Assembly: GCA_916613615.1 (NCBI GenBank)
Contig: OU744730.1
Span: forward strand, 36,255,315 to 36,319,314
DNA length: 64,000 nt
Reading direction: 5' to 3'
Source: Steromphala cineraria
Taxonomy: Eukaryota; Mollusca; Gastropoda; Trochida; Trochidae
Positions 19,698 through 30,973 of this stretch are shown piece by piece. The position numbers and the translations under genes are program-made. The notes beneath the pieces are model-generated. The model saw nothing but the letters and a program-made list of their open reading frames with translations, did not search any database and was not told where the DNA came from. Each line of letters opens with the position of its first letter. Position 1 is the first letter of the stretch.

Positions 19698-20870
19698 ATG
19701 TCCCCCGCAAAGCTTTGCGGGAGACATAATGTTTTCAGTCCTGTCCGTGTTTCCGTGGTTCCGTAATTCCGTGGTTCCGTAATTCCGTAACACTTTCGTC
19801 TCAGGACCATATCTCCAAAACCGTTCAATTTTTTTTCACGAAACTTTGTATGTGGTTAGATCTAGTACTGGAGTGGTGCCTTTTGCTATTTCGGTTATTC
19901 TGAATTTTTTTTTTTTTTCTGGTTTCTATGGAAACATTTTGAACTTAGTGCATATTGGGGGAGGCTTTCGTTTCCGGACCATATCTCAAAAACCGTTCAA
20001 TATTTGTTCATGAAACTTGGTATGTGGTTAAATCTAGTACTGGAGTGGTGACTTTTGCTATTTTGGTTATTCTAAATGTTTTATTTTTTCTGGTTTCCAT
20101 GGAAACATTTTGAACTTAGTGCATATTGGGGGATGCTTTCGTTTCCGGTCCATATCTCCAAAACCGTTCAATATTTTGTTATGAAACTTGGTATGTGGTT
20201 AGATCTAGTGATGGAATGGTGCCTTTTGCTATGTTGGTCATTCTGAATTATGTAATTTTCCTGGTTTCCATAGAAACAGTTTGTACTTAGTGCATATTTG
20301 GGTAGAGACTGTTTCCCGGCCATATCTCAAAAAGTATTCAATATTTTTTTGCGAAAGTTGGTATGTGGTTAGATCTAGTGGTGGAGTGGTGCCTTTTGCT
20401 ATTTAGGTCATTCTGAATTATATGTTTTTTTCTGGTTTCCATGGCAACAGTTTCAACTTAGAACATATGGAGGGAGGACCATTTCCGGACCATTACGCAA
20501 AAACTATTTAATATAATTTTACGAAACTTGGTATGTGGTTAGACCTAGTGGTGGAGTGGTGCCTTTTTCTATTTAAGTTATTCTGATTATGTTTCTGGTT
20601 TCTATAGAAACAAGTTGAACTAGATGTATATGGGGGGTAGGGTCTGTTTCCGTACTTGAGCTTAAAAACTATTCCAAATATTTTTACTAGACTTGATATG
20701 TGGTTAGAACTACTGGGGGAGTGGTGCCTTTTGCTATTTTTTTGTTATTCTGAATTGTTATTTTGCTGGTTTCCATGGAAACAATTTGAAATTTGTACAT
20801 AATGGGGGTAGGGTCACTTTCGGATTAAATGTTAGCGGGGGACATCACATGCACAGATTTCTAGTTTGGT
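19698..20870 (+). repeat. Hairpin-head repeat with six ~170-bp tandem units
   Basis: Head hairpin GTCCCCCGCAAAGCTTTGCGGGAGAC, then TCCGTGGTTCCG words, then six diverged units beginning near 19807, 19979, 20150, 20311, 20489 and 20656 (spacing 161-178). Each has ...CCATATCTC.AAAACCGTTCAA... and TATGTGGTTAGATCTAGT. The tail GCGGGGGACATCACATG mirrors the head. A poly(A) run follows at 20924-20947. Confidence 0.8.
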
Positions 20871-20989
20871 GATATTATCAACAGCAATTGATTGATTTGA
20901 TTGTACCATCTCTTTTCTGTTATAAAAAAAAAAAAAAAAAAAAAAAACATATATGGAGAAAATGGATTAAATGACCTTTTAACACTTTA

Positions 20990-21150
20990 TTTCTTTACAT
21001 TAATGTTATACTCAAAGAAATGTGTGTGACCTTGAGTGTCAATGGTCAAGGTCATGAGAAAATGCCCAATTTGGTGAGGCCTATAAAAAGCGGAACAGGG
21101 TAAGACGAAACCCCAAGTTTCGGGGCTGCTCTGCTTTTGCAGTGTCCCGC
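20990..21150 (+). repeat. Repeat 3' module 'ggggctgctctgcttttgc', copy 1
   Basis: Contains GGTCAAGGTCATGAGAAAATG and then GGGGCTGCTCTGCTTTTGC followed by CCGCAAACGCTAATCTAGTTG. The same tail recurs at 44020-44118 and, shortened, at 34408-34455. Probably the 3' end of a repeat family. Confidence 0.6.
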
Positions 21151-21589
21151 AAACGCTAATCTAGTTGTCACCAAAATTCAGGCTGTAAAATAGTAGATAT
21201 TTATGCTTAATACCACCAAATGTCGTCAAATCCAGCTCATGAGCCTCTAAAACATGTCTGGTTGCTGCGAAGAGTCCGCTCAGACTTGCCAATTTTCCAA
21301 ACTTTAAAGTATCATTGATGAATAAACACAAATTTGAATGCAAAACTTTGTCCTGTTTTCGAGCTGTCGTACTTACAAGACCAGCACCATCAAAGTCCCT
21401 GTGAACTATTTCATATAGTCATGGTGTAGTATTTCATGTCAAGCCATTATTTACTGAGTGAACATTTTAATGTGATGCTTCTATGAAGTTTGTAGCGTGA
21501 ATTGCTCCTTTGGTTACTTTAGGTCGAAATAAGGTTAATCTTGATTAACTTGACTTTATTAAAAAAAATTGTTAAATCATACATAGAGG
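21151..21589. other. Spacer without recognised genes
   Basis: AT-rich; a small region at 21160-21345 resembles, in reverse orientation, sequence near 29985-30050 (GTACTTACAAGACCAGCACC-type words), suggesting another interspersed repeat. No gene seen. Confidence 0.35.
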
Positions 21590-22170
21590 ATATTATATGA
21601 GTGTCCATGACATACTATGTACGACACGAGTGCCTTAATATCAGTATTTCCCGAGTGAGAGCTAGGGATATAGAGGATATCTGTCTTTTCTTGACAAATA
21701 TCATGTTTATCTCATCGAGTGAGGTAGAAAGTTTATATTTTCACGAGCGGCGCAGCCACGAGTGAAAATATTTAACTTTTCTACTCACGAGATGAGATAA
21801 ACATGGTATTTGTCAAGAATTGACAGATATTCTATTTAATATATGACAAAATCCTTCTAATAATGTCAAAAAGGCCAATTTCATGTTGGGCGGCCGCTTG
21901 GAAAAGCCCGTCGCCGCGGTAACAGTGTGACATCATATGATAATTCATGCCGTCAAACAATTATTACATGACGTCAAACGCTTGAACTTGACGTCACTTG
22001 AGTGGTGATAAAGTTTATCACCACTCAGTAGAGTGACGATAAAGGTTATTGCCACTATAGCCAGATAGAGGGTTTATTTCACTGATAGAACACCCTCAAT
22101 CATATAATAAATACTGATATTTAGGCATGAGTGTCGTAAACATAGTATGTCATGGACACTCATATAATAT
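21590..22170. mobile_element. Palindromic MITE with nested hairpin
   Basis: Outer arms ATATTATATGAGTGTCCATG (21590) and the inverse ending at 22170 extend ~55 bp with few mismatches through CATACTATGT and CAGTATTT. A second hairpin with ~70-bp arms lies at 21681-21832, centred on ACGAGCGGCGCAGCCACGAG; its arms carry GATAAACATG(G/A)TATTTGTCAA. No coding capacity. Confidence 0.75.
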
Positions 22171-23489
22171 TCTGTTATATTCCGAAGTTCCAAAATTAAC
22201 GAAAATACTCAAAAACTACACCTCAGCATGGGCAAACAAGCCGCTGTCGACCTGTATAGATTATGACGTCATAGGTGAACCGTGACGTCAAAGCATTGTT
22301 TATAACATTGCGTCACAATTGAAAAGGGATATTTTGCCCTAGGGCAACATATGAAAAATATGAACCTCGATATGACTGCCTTCATAGGTAATGAAAAAGA
22401 AAATCCTACATATCTCTTAAGATGTTAACATCAATTTTCCAAAGCTGCAGCGCTTAGAAAAAAACCCCAAGAAAATGTGTATAAAATTTGATACTTAAAA
22501 CATACACCGCTGTAATGATTGCAGCCATGATTTCAAAACCGCCCAGTACTGTAAAGAGTTACTTGACTTGCCAGGGTCGTATATTGCAAAATTTAGAAGT
22601 AGTGTCACCTGAAGAAGAAGTGTCGATGATGCAGGAAATTATCTTTTTAAAGCTTATCAGCATCGTTCAATGACAACAGGTTGCGATTATGATCAAAAAC
22701 TGGACATTGACGTACACGTGTGTCAATGAGAATCACATTACAAATTAGTTTTTATATTTTCCATTTTGGGAATGAATATATGAAAAAATTTGAATATATA
22801 TATATAATAAATTATGCCAATTACATTCGTATCAAAGCTACGGTAATCAATATGTGATGAAAATCAGGGATCATCTAAAGCGGTTGCACTCTCCCAAACT
22901 TCTGTACCTGTATGAATGTGGGAAGAGGTTGAAATGGCGTTTATCCATGAAACACAGGACGCCACTTGTGTGTGATGTATATTTCGTTTTTAATTTGATA
23001 CCCTTACATGCAAGATTGCATGTTATGTTATGTTTATGTCACAGACAATCACTTAGGGATTCTCGATATAACCATCATCAAACTTTTTGCTGCAATGTGA
23101 TACTTATCATTCTTTTGACAGAAATAATTGCTTTTTGGTAAATGATCTCAGCAAAAGTTAATCGTTGGAGCAGATAAAACCCTCAAAATCAATAAACTAT
23201 TTATGTATCAACTTATAAAAAACGCTCCCAAGAAACACCTGGCCACTGTTAAAGATAACGGCTTATCTAAAGAAGATGAAGTGTTTGGTTAATAAAGTAA
23301 ACTCAAAGAATATCAAATTTACTCACAGATTACTCATAAGATGTAGGCATTTCTCAATTATTGATGAACAAATTACTAAAAATTCAATGTCCTTCTACTC
23401 TCTCATCAGACATGATAAAAAATGGCTTCTGTGTATGAATTTCAACAAAAAAATCAAAAGCTTACATGTAGCTGCTTTGATGCTGGGTA
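22171..23489. other. Spacer upstream of the 2A LINE
   Basis: AT-rich sequence with a (TA)n patch near 22795-22805 and several dozen-codon frames without recognisable domains. It contains TGACGTCA-like words near 22262. No gene supported. Confidence 0.4.
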
Positions 23490-23505
23490 ATCAAGGTGGA
23501 CGCAC

Positions 23506-24597
23506 GTGTTTTCGTCGGCTCCCGAAATGGGAGTAGAATTAGCCATATATCGGGCTAAAATAGGATGTTTTGTTCAACCTGATAAGAGCAAACATCGTCT
23601 AAATGGTATTATCATCCATGGGAGAACTTTTTCGATGGGTTTACGCTTATTGCTGCTCTTTTCAACTTTGCTTGTGTTGTGTGGAGATGTCGAGACTAAC
23701 CCCGGGCCGACAGGGGCAGCCGCACACACGTGGTCCGCCGCGTCTAGACAGTCAACGCTCGACGATAACTTCTCCTCACAGAAATACAGCAATGAAGACC
23801 TTATGAAGGTGATACTGGACATGAAAATTAGTGTCTATTTTATGAATGAGCGGGTAACAAATCTCGACGCCATATTTGAGAGGTTAGCAAACCACGTGTC
23901 GCAAGAAATAACGGATCTGAAGTATGAAAACCTCCAGTTGAGGGAACAGGTCAGGGAAATTAACGAAAAGATGGAAATTTCAGAGATGCGGTCACGAAGA
24001 AGTAATCTTTTATTCCATGGAATTAACGGAGATAAACATGAATCCTGGGACATTACCGAGGAAAAAGTGAGAAGCTTCATGGAAGAGAGACTTGGCATCG
24101 AAAACGCCGATGACGTCTTTATAGCGAGGTCACACCGGCTCTCAAAAGGAAAGGCAAGTTCACCGATAGTAGCAAGTTTTGTGCTTACCCAGGACCGGTC
24201 GCGAGTTCTGAAAGCGGCCAGACAGAAACTGAAAGATACTGATTACCGTGTAACCGAAGATTTGACAAGACAGGTGAGAGAAGATCGCCGATTGCTCGCT
24301 TCTACGTATTCGGACGCCTTAAAACGCGGTTTGACCCCCAAAATGAGACATGATAAGCTGATCGTCGGAAATCAAGTGTATAGTGTTGACAGAGTAAGCA
24401 AATCAGTGGTCTGTACCTCTGGAAAAGGTGGGGTGAGTGGCACTATGGATTTATCAAAGAATAATGACAAACGAGATACCGAAGAATCAGCTGATCAACA
24501 TACTAGTTTGTTTACATCTAACCGAGGGAACGCACCGGCAGGGGAGAGCACTCTGGATATGCGTCGCGACCGTGGCGATGAAGACAGAAGCAAGTGA
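23506..24597 (+). CDS. LINE ORF1 with N-terminal 2A-like ribosome-skipping peptide
   Basis: An intact 363-codon frame; Met44 (23635) is the likely start because hydrophobic residues LRLLLLFSTLLVLC follow at once, like a signal peptide. They run into GDVETNPGP, an exact match to the 2A core D-V/I-E-x-N-P-G-P. 2A sequences make the ribosome skip the Gly-Pro bond, so a 24-residue leader and a separate ORF1 protein starting with Pro would result; uncleaved leader may instead target the protein to the secretory route, as reported for sea-urchin 2A LINE leaders. Downstream are a coiled coil (about residues 95-165; NLQLREQVREINEKME) and an L1-ORF1-like RRM/C-terminal region (SRRSNLLFHGI; VFIARSHRLSKGK; KLKDTDYRVTEDLTRQVRED). 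No CCHC knuckle. It would coat RNA as a chaperone. Confidence 0.85.
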   Translation: MFSSAPEMGVELAIYRAKIGCFVQPDKSKHRLNGIIIHGRTFSMGLRLLLLFSTLLVLCGDVETNPGPTGAAAHTWSAASRQSTLDDNFSSQKYSNEDLMKVILDMKISVYFMNERVTNLDAIFERLANHVSQEITDLKYENLQLREQVREINEKMEISEMRSRRSNLLFHGINGDKHESWDITEEKVRSFMEERLGIENADDVFIARSHRLSKGKASSPIVASFVLTQDRSRVLKAARQKLKDTDYRVTEDLTRQVREDRRLLASTYSDALKRGLTPKMRHDKLIVGNQVYSVDRVSKSVVCTSGKGGVSGTMDLSKNNDKRDTEESADQHTSLFTSNRGNAPAGESTLDMRRDRGDEDRSK

Positions 24598-27500
24598 GAC
24601 AAGGGCCATGACTTGTCAATCCTATGCTGGAATGTAGAAGGACTCAGGAAACATGTTCACAATTAATTTTCGGACCTTAAGGACCTATGTAAAGTTTGCA
24701 ACATTATTGGGCTATGTGAAACATTTGCACAGCATAACGAAGAGTTTACTGATTTTTTAGATGGATATGGAGTCTATAATTGTGTTCGTGTGAAAAGGAA
24801 AAAGATGGGTAGAAATAGTGGCGGTGTGTCAGCTTTTGTTAAAAAATCTTTTGTAAATGAAGGATATGTTAACAGTGTTTAAAGATTTTGAGGATGTTGT
24901 TGTATTACTGTTAAAAACCTCTCATCTTGGACTTGATCGTGATATAATACTTATGTTTGTATACATTCCTCCGGAATCTTCTCCAGTGTATGAAAACATT
25001 GGCATCGGCTTTCCAATTACCTTGAACTCATTTTTCACTCTTATGATAATCATTCTGCTACCAGGTGATTTCAACGCCAGAATGCGTGAACTTCTGGACT
25101 ATATTCCAAGTGATAACCTGACACACATATCTCAAGACTGGGAGGACTACCCATCGGATCATTTTGACATTCCAAGAAATACAAGAGACAATAAGCACTA
25201 TAATAGCTATGGTATTAAACTAGCAAATCTATGCTGTATGTTTGGTTTGCATACCCTAAATGGGAGACTTTTTGGTGACCTACAAGGTAACATGACATGT
25301 GTAACACATAATGGTTCAAGTTTGATAGATTATTTCCTATCCTCAAGTGATTTGTTCAAATATTTCAGTGATTTCAAAATTTTGTCACGTGATGACTCGT
25401 CACATTTTCCACTTTCATGTACCCTGTCATGGGAAAACAATGTTAGTATTGCTCAGGAAGTTTTATGTTCTTCAAATAATGTCATAGTTCAAGAATTATA
25501 TTATGTTGAGCCATGGGTAAAATATATGTGGAACAAAGAGAAGGTATCCACTTTCAAGATAAACTTTCAAGAAAGTTTCCTCTCAGTATTAGATTTATTA
25601 TACAAATCTATTGAGGATGATGTGATACAATGTGTTGATGAAATTACTAAATTATACCAAACAGCTGCATTAGATATGAAGGTTATGTATCCTGCTAGAC
25701 ATAGGGTATTATCTGGACCACAACAACCACCATGGTGGGATGAAGATTTAGAGCGCTGTAAAAACTTGAAGTATACAACACTTAATAGATGTCGCCAGTT
25801 AGGTGTTGATTTTGAATTTTATAGAAGTTTGAAACGCAAGTTTAAGTCCTTATTTTCAGAAAAAAAGAGAAAAATACCAAGCCCAAGAAAGATTAAAACT
25901 AATGGAGTCCAGAAATGATCCTAAAACTTTTTGGAAAATTCTAAAGAGGCATAAACTTAAGATTGATTTGCCAAAGGATATAGATACAGCTCAGTGGTTT
26001 AATCATTTTCAGAAGCTATTAAATGTTGGTCCTATTATTGATAATGATATTTCTTTTTCTGTTACAGATACATTTTCAGATTTATGTTATGAAGAAAATA
26101 ATTATGGCATTGATACTGATGATGATATTTTCATTGATGTTCAGGAAGAACTAAATAGCTCTTTTACTGAAGGAGAAGTTGAGTTGAGTTTGTTTAATCT
26201 CAGACAAGGGAAATCTCCTGGTGAGGATGGCATTCCTAGTGAATTTTTGAGAAGTATAAAACATTATATTGTTCCTTTATTAACCAAGATTTATAACACT
26301 TTGTTTGATAAAGGTTTATTTCCAGTACAATGGGGTAAGAGTATTATCTGTCCATTACACAAGTCTGGAGACAAAAAGGAAGTGATAATTATAGAGGAAT
26401 CTCATTAATTGATACTTTATGTAAAGCGCTTGCTACCATACTAGATAAGAGGTTGAGATCATATTGTGAAAAGATGAATGTTATTTCAGAGTTTCAAGCT
26501 GGTTTCAGGCCAAACTATTCTACTGTTGATCAGATATTTTCTTTGCAAGGGATGATTCAGAAATATCTCTCCAAAAAAAGAGGAAGGTTTTATTGTATAT
26601 TCATTGATTTTAGTAAGGCTTTCGATTGTATAAACCATAGAGTCCTGTTCAAAAGCTTGTCTGATATAGGCGTTAAAGGTAAATTTTTGAGATTTCTTAT
26701 TTCCATGTATTCTGCTCTTTCATCTTGTGTTAGAACATCAAATGGGATAACAGATTATTTCCAGTGTAATATTGGAACAAGGCAAGGCTGCATTTTGAGT
26801 CCTATTATATTTATTATTTTCATTAATCAATTATCCTCAATGTTTGAGAGGAACGGTGGAAATGGTATTTTCATATCTCAAGATTGTCCAAATGTGATTG
26901 CTTTATTCTTTGCTGATGATGTGTCTAGTGTTAGTGATACTGCTGTTCAGCTTCAAAGAAAAATAAAAGTACTTGAAAAGTTCTGTGATGAAACAGGAAT
27001 GAAAGTAAATTTAAATAAAACCAAAATTATGGTTTTTAGGAGAGGTGGTCCTCTAAGGTCATATGAAAAGTGGTACTATAAAGGTAAAATTATTGAGGTT
27101 GTTAATACATATAGATATCTTGGTCTTGTGTTTACTCCCACCTTATCATGGACTAGGACACAGAGTTGTTTATCATCCCAGGCTAATAAGGCTCTACTCT
27201 CATTTTATGGCTATCAGAGCAGATATGGAATTGTTTCTTGTACAGATGCTTACAAGGTTTTTGATACAGTTGTTATACCTATAGTCACTTATGGAGCAGA
27301 GATATGGGGTGTTCACTATTCACAAGTTATTGAAAAGGTACAAACGTCGCTGTGCAAGAGGATTTTGAAATTAAATAAATATACATGTAATGTCATGGCC
27401 TTAGGAGAATGTGGCAGAATCCCCCTTCAATATAATTATATGTTAAAACCCATAAAATTTTGATGTAAATTGATAACTATGGAAACCAATAGATTGCCTT

Positions 27501-28105
27501 ATCAAACTTATTGTATGTTAAGGACGCTTGATGATGCAGGAAGAAGAACATGGGTATCACATATTAGAAGTATTTTATTTCAATTTGGCTTTGGTGTCCT
27601 TTGGTTAAGCCAAGATATAGGAAACATTAAAATGTTTATTTCACATTTTAAACAAAGATTGTTTGATTGTCTGAGCCAAGATTGGCATAGCACTGTTTCT
27701 GAAATGAGTAAATGTCAGACTTACTGTCAATTTAAGACGATGTTGCAAGTTGAAAGATATCTCTCCTTAGATATCCCATTGTACTATAAACATATTTTGA
27801 GTCAATTTAGATGTAATAATTTCAAACTTGCTGTTGAAACAGGAAGACATAATGATACAGAATATTGTAATAGAATTTGTTTATGTTGTCATAACAAAGG
27901 AATATCATTAGTTGAAGATGAATATCACTTGTTAATGGTTTGTGAACTCTACAAGGATGCAAGAAAAGAGTATATTCACCATGATGATTTTATCAAACCT
28001 AGTAAGGAAGATTTTGTAAGACTTATGTCTTGTAATATTGTTACTGTTATAGTGAATATTGCTAAATTCCTTTTGCAGCAGGCTCGTAAAATTAGAAATA
28101 TGTAA
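24598..28105 (+). pseudogene. LINE ORF2: APE endonuclease and reverse transcriptase
   Basis: ORF2 follows the ORF1 stop TGA directly and in the same frame, with no in-frame ATG before the APE start LSILCWNVEGLR. APE motifs: CWNVEGL, LCET, LLPGDFNARM (near 25065), LIDYFLSS, SSHFPLSC. RT motifs: GKSPGEDGIPSEFL, motif A CIFIDFSKAFDCINH, GTRQGCILSPIIF, catalytic FFADDV (near 26910), YRYLGLVFTP. A C-terminal Cys/His cluster CLCCHNKG...DEYHLLMVC ends the protein. Lesions: TAA at ~24664, frameshifts near 24872, 25000-25060, 25910 and 26385-26450, and TGA at 27461. Dead, but every domain is recognisable. Confidence 0.8.
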
Positions 28106-28345
28106 ACTTTCATTCAATAGCCTATATAGTTATAAATTTAGAAACTTGACTGTATAGAGTAGAATTCATGCAAATTATTGAAACCTTCCAGATATTTTAC
28201 GGATGTTTCGTCCAATTCTTGGATTTTGTATTTTGTATTTTGTAACTACCAGCTACTACCAGCAGCACATAAAACTGTAATATTTTTGTAATATGGGCCT
28301 TGAATACTGAATAAATACTGTCTGTCTGTCTGTCTGCTCCCCAAT

Positions 28346-28880
28346 ATTTTTGGTCAAACTTCAGTTCCATCATATTTTTGCATATGCGGGTATTATATTT
28401 CAATTAAATAGCTGATTAAAAAGCAATTGTTGTATCTGGAGTTGTCAATACATCAATTTTATTAAAAATATTACTCTGAGAGCACCCAATTTCATTTTAC
28501 AAAAATAGGGGGTGCTTATTTAAGTTCTATGTGTATATTAATTTTAGGAAAACCAAATTTACTGTGTTTCTTCAGGGTATCAATAGCTTGATGGAGAATC
28601 AGAGCTCACTATTATTTTGTACCGAATTATTTCCCTTTTTTTAGTGTTCCCCTGTATCTTCAAAATGGGTGTTTAATGACTATGTCTCCTTGTTTTATCA
28701 TAACCCCCGTTATTTTCTCTTTACATTTATTTTTACAAATATTATTTCAATTTGGAAGGGTTTGTTGTTAAACCATTTCGAATTCTGTTTCATAAAGTCA
28801 CTGTTTAAATGTGACATGCTGAAGAGCATTTGGTTCTTTTAAGATTACTCTTATGTGAAACAATTGTCTCAAAATAAATG
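28346..28880. other. Spacer without recognised genes
   Basis: AT-rich, no open frame or repeat recognised. Confidence 0.4.
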
Positions 28881-28889
28881 TGATCATTT

Positions 28890-29510
28890 CACTTTTTAGC
28901 TCATCTTGCCTGTAAGGCCCGATGGGCGCATGGCATGGCATGGTGTCCGACGTCCGTCCGTCCACCCGTAAACTTTGTGGAATTTCGACTTCTTCTCCAG
29001 AACCATAAGGCCTGGAAAGCTGAAACTTTGTATACAGACTCCTTGACTAGTGAGGATTATACATTGTAGCTTTGGTGGCCCTGTGACCCCTAATAAGGGC
29101 CACAGGGGCCAAGCTCTAAAAACCTATTTTCATCTTCTTCTCCAGAACCATAAGGCCTAGAAAGCTGAAACTTTGTGTGCAGACTCCTTGACTAGTGAGG
29201 ATGATGAATTGTAGCTTTATAATAATAATAAAGGCAACAGGAACGTCCTTCACTGAACTGGCTACTTTTTGCCAGGACTGGTAACTCTTTTAACAGGACT
29301 GGTAAGTTTTCAATTTTTCTCTTAAATTTCCCAAAGGAATTGACCAATGAATTTTCAGGACAGGCTAGATTTCCAATCTATTTTATACACTGCTATATAC
29401 TTAATTTTATGATCGATGACCCTGTGGCCTCTACAAAGGGGGAATCACATTCATAGTTGATGATGAAGCCTGATGAGCTACAGAGCCAATGGCTCTATTT
29501 TTTAATATTC
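28890..29510 (+). repeat. Hairpin-head/(GTCC)n repeat, second copy
   Basis: Head TTTTTAGCTCATCTTGCC...GGCCCGATGGGC, then GTCCGTCCGTCC, two ~130-bp units, and the tail GATGAGCTACAGAGCCAATGG then CTCTATTTTT at 29468-29503. An unrelated block with ACAGGACTGGTAA repeated twice interrupts it near 29255-29400. Confidence 0.7.
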
Positions 29511-30570
29511 ATTCCACATTCCATTACCATTTCATCTGATTCCACATGGGTGCTTGTCCTTTCACAATAGCAAGTAAATGAAGCGAGATGAACTGTTACA
29601 CAATATTACATCGATGACATGCACACTTCTATTCAATAGCTATGCCAAGTTTGTTTCTATCATTGTCATTGGAACTTGTTTGAATTTTTTTTCAACTTAT
29701 TCTAGTTGACCTGTTGTCTCACTAAAAGGTATTTTCAGGATATAATTTTCCTGTCTCCGTAAATCGCATTGCAGCGATTTATTATCCAACTTAAGTCACA
29801 ATAATGTTCAGAGCAATAACAGCATCATACGGTCCATATTCTAAACACCCCATCCGAGGAATAAAATATCAGAAAAGTTGAGTAAATGCTGTAAATGTGA
29901 TTAGATGACGAGAATAGTTCACTACCAAAAAATAAAATAGTTCACCTCGACAATTTATGCTTTTATGAAATACTTTTTTAGGACTTTGATGGTGTTGGTC
30001 TTTTAAGTACGACAGCTCAAAAACAGGACAACGGTTTGCATTCATATTTGGCAAAAACAATTAATTAGTCTATTTATTATATAATTTTAAGATCATAAAA
30101 CAGAGTTGTCGGACATCGGAAGGCTTTTCCTGTTGTGATGAATGACAGTCTAACAACTCCATTTATCCTTTCTCAGGAAAAAAAAGTTCGATAATGCTAT
30201 ATTTAAACGGAAATAGTTTTTCGAAAAATATATAATGTGTGAATATTAAATGATATCAGATCCACAATATGATTTTGGTTATAATTAGGTGAAACAAAGG
30301 CTCCTTATCTATTTTGGAAAGTCAGTTTTGACGCGAACGGATACAGTGAGGGAAGCGCTATATGTCGGTGTGACAGATCTCTCGCTTCGTAAATTTATTT
30401 TGCGATAAAATGAACAATTTTTAACTACAACAACATTGTCACTACAAAATGTTAAAACTTACATACCGAGAACATCGTAAAGAGTAGTTTTTCTTCAATC
30501 CTAAACAACGCCGTGACGCGAGGCGTGCGTTCGATTTCCTCAAAGGGAGGTAATCGTGTTTCAAGGGGAG
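29511..30570. other. Spacer without recognised genes
   Basis: AT-rich, no supported gene. Its 29985-30055 part is related, inverted, to 21300-21400 (AAAACAGGACAA... and GTACGACAGCTC), an unnamed interspersed repeat. Confidence 0.35.
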
Positions 30571-30589
30571 GTAATAGGTTCGGTCCTAC

Positions 30590-30700
30590 TTTTCTCACCG
30601 CAGTGAAAATATGGATTATATTTTCACTGCAGTGAAAATATGACTTTCTACTGCTTTTCTGAAAATATGGATTATATTTTCACTGTATTACCCTATATTT
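30590..30700. repeat. TTTTCACTG palindrome cluster
   Basis: CAGTGAAAATATGGATTATA then TTTTCACTG occurs, is repeated imperfectly, and is itself self-complementary, giving overlapping hairpins. Confidence 0.6.
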
Positions 30701-30721
30701 CATTGCTAATTATATAATAAA

Positions 30722-30845
30722 AAATGTTCTCTCGCATGACAAATTTCCGGACATGAAATATTCCCTGCCATTCAGCACTCCTACAGGGTGAGGTCGGTAG
30801 ATAGACCCTGAAACCAGTAGACTACCGGGAAAACCAAGTCTGTCA
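30722..30845 (-). repeat. Dispersed repeat, inverse of 12163-12265
   Basis: The minus strand carries CCTGTAGGAGTGCTGAATGG, CAGGGAATATTTCATGTCCG and TGTCATGCGAGAGAAC, matching the copy at 12.2 kb. Confidence 0.5.
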
Positions 30846-30973
30846 ATATAAAACAAACTCTGATATATTCAATACACATGTACAACTCAAAATACTGACT
30901 CACACAATGGTTTAACGTAAAGTTTGGATATACAAGTAATATATAAGAAATGCAATGAATGTCTTTGCTTTAA

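Larger units (their letters stand above)
23490..28345 (+). mobile_element. LINE with 2A-like ORF1, near full length
   Basis: Near-complete non-LTR retrotransposon. It has an intact ORF1, an APE-RT ORF2 with a handful of frameshifts and stops, and a 3' end at TGAATACTGAATAAATACTG followed by four TGTC units (28321-28340) instead of poly(A). The 5' end is placed near 23490 only because coding sequence begins there. RT and C-terminal words match the LINE fragment at 53525-54448 (YG(A/S)EIWG; E(D/V)E(Y/L)H(L/F)L). Clade within the APE LINEs not resolved (CR1/Jockey/I-like). Confidence 0.8.
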
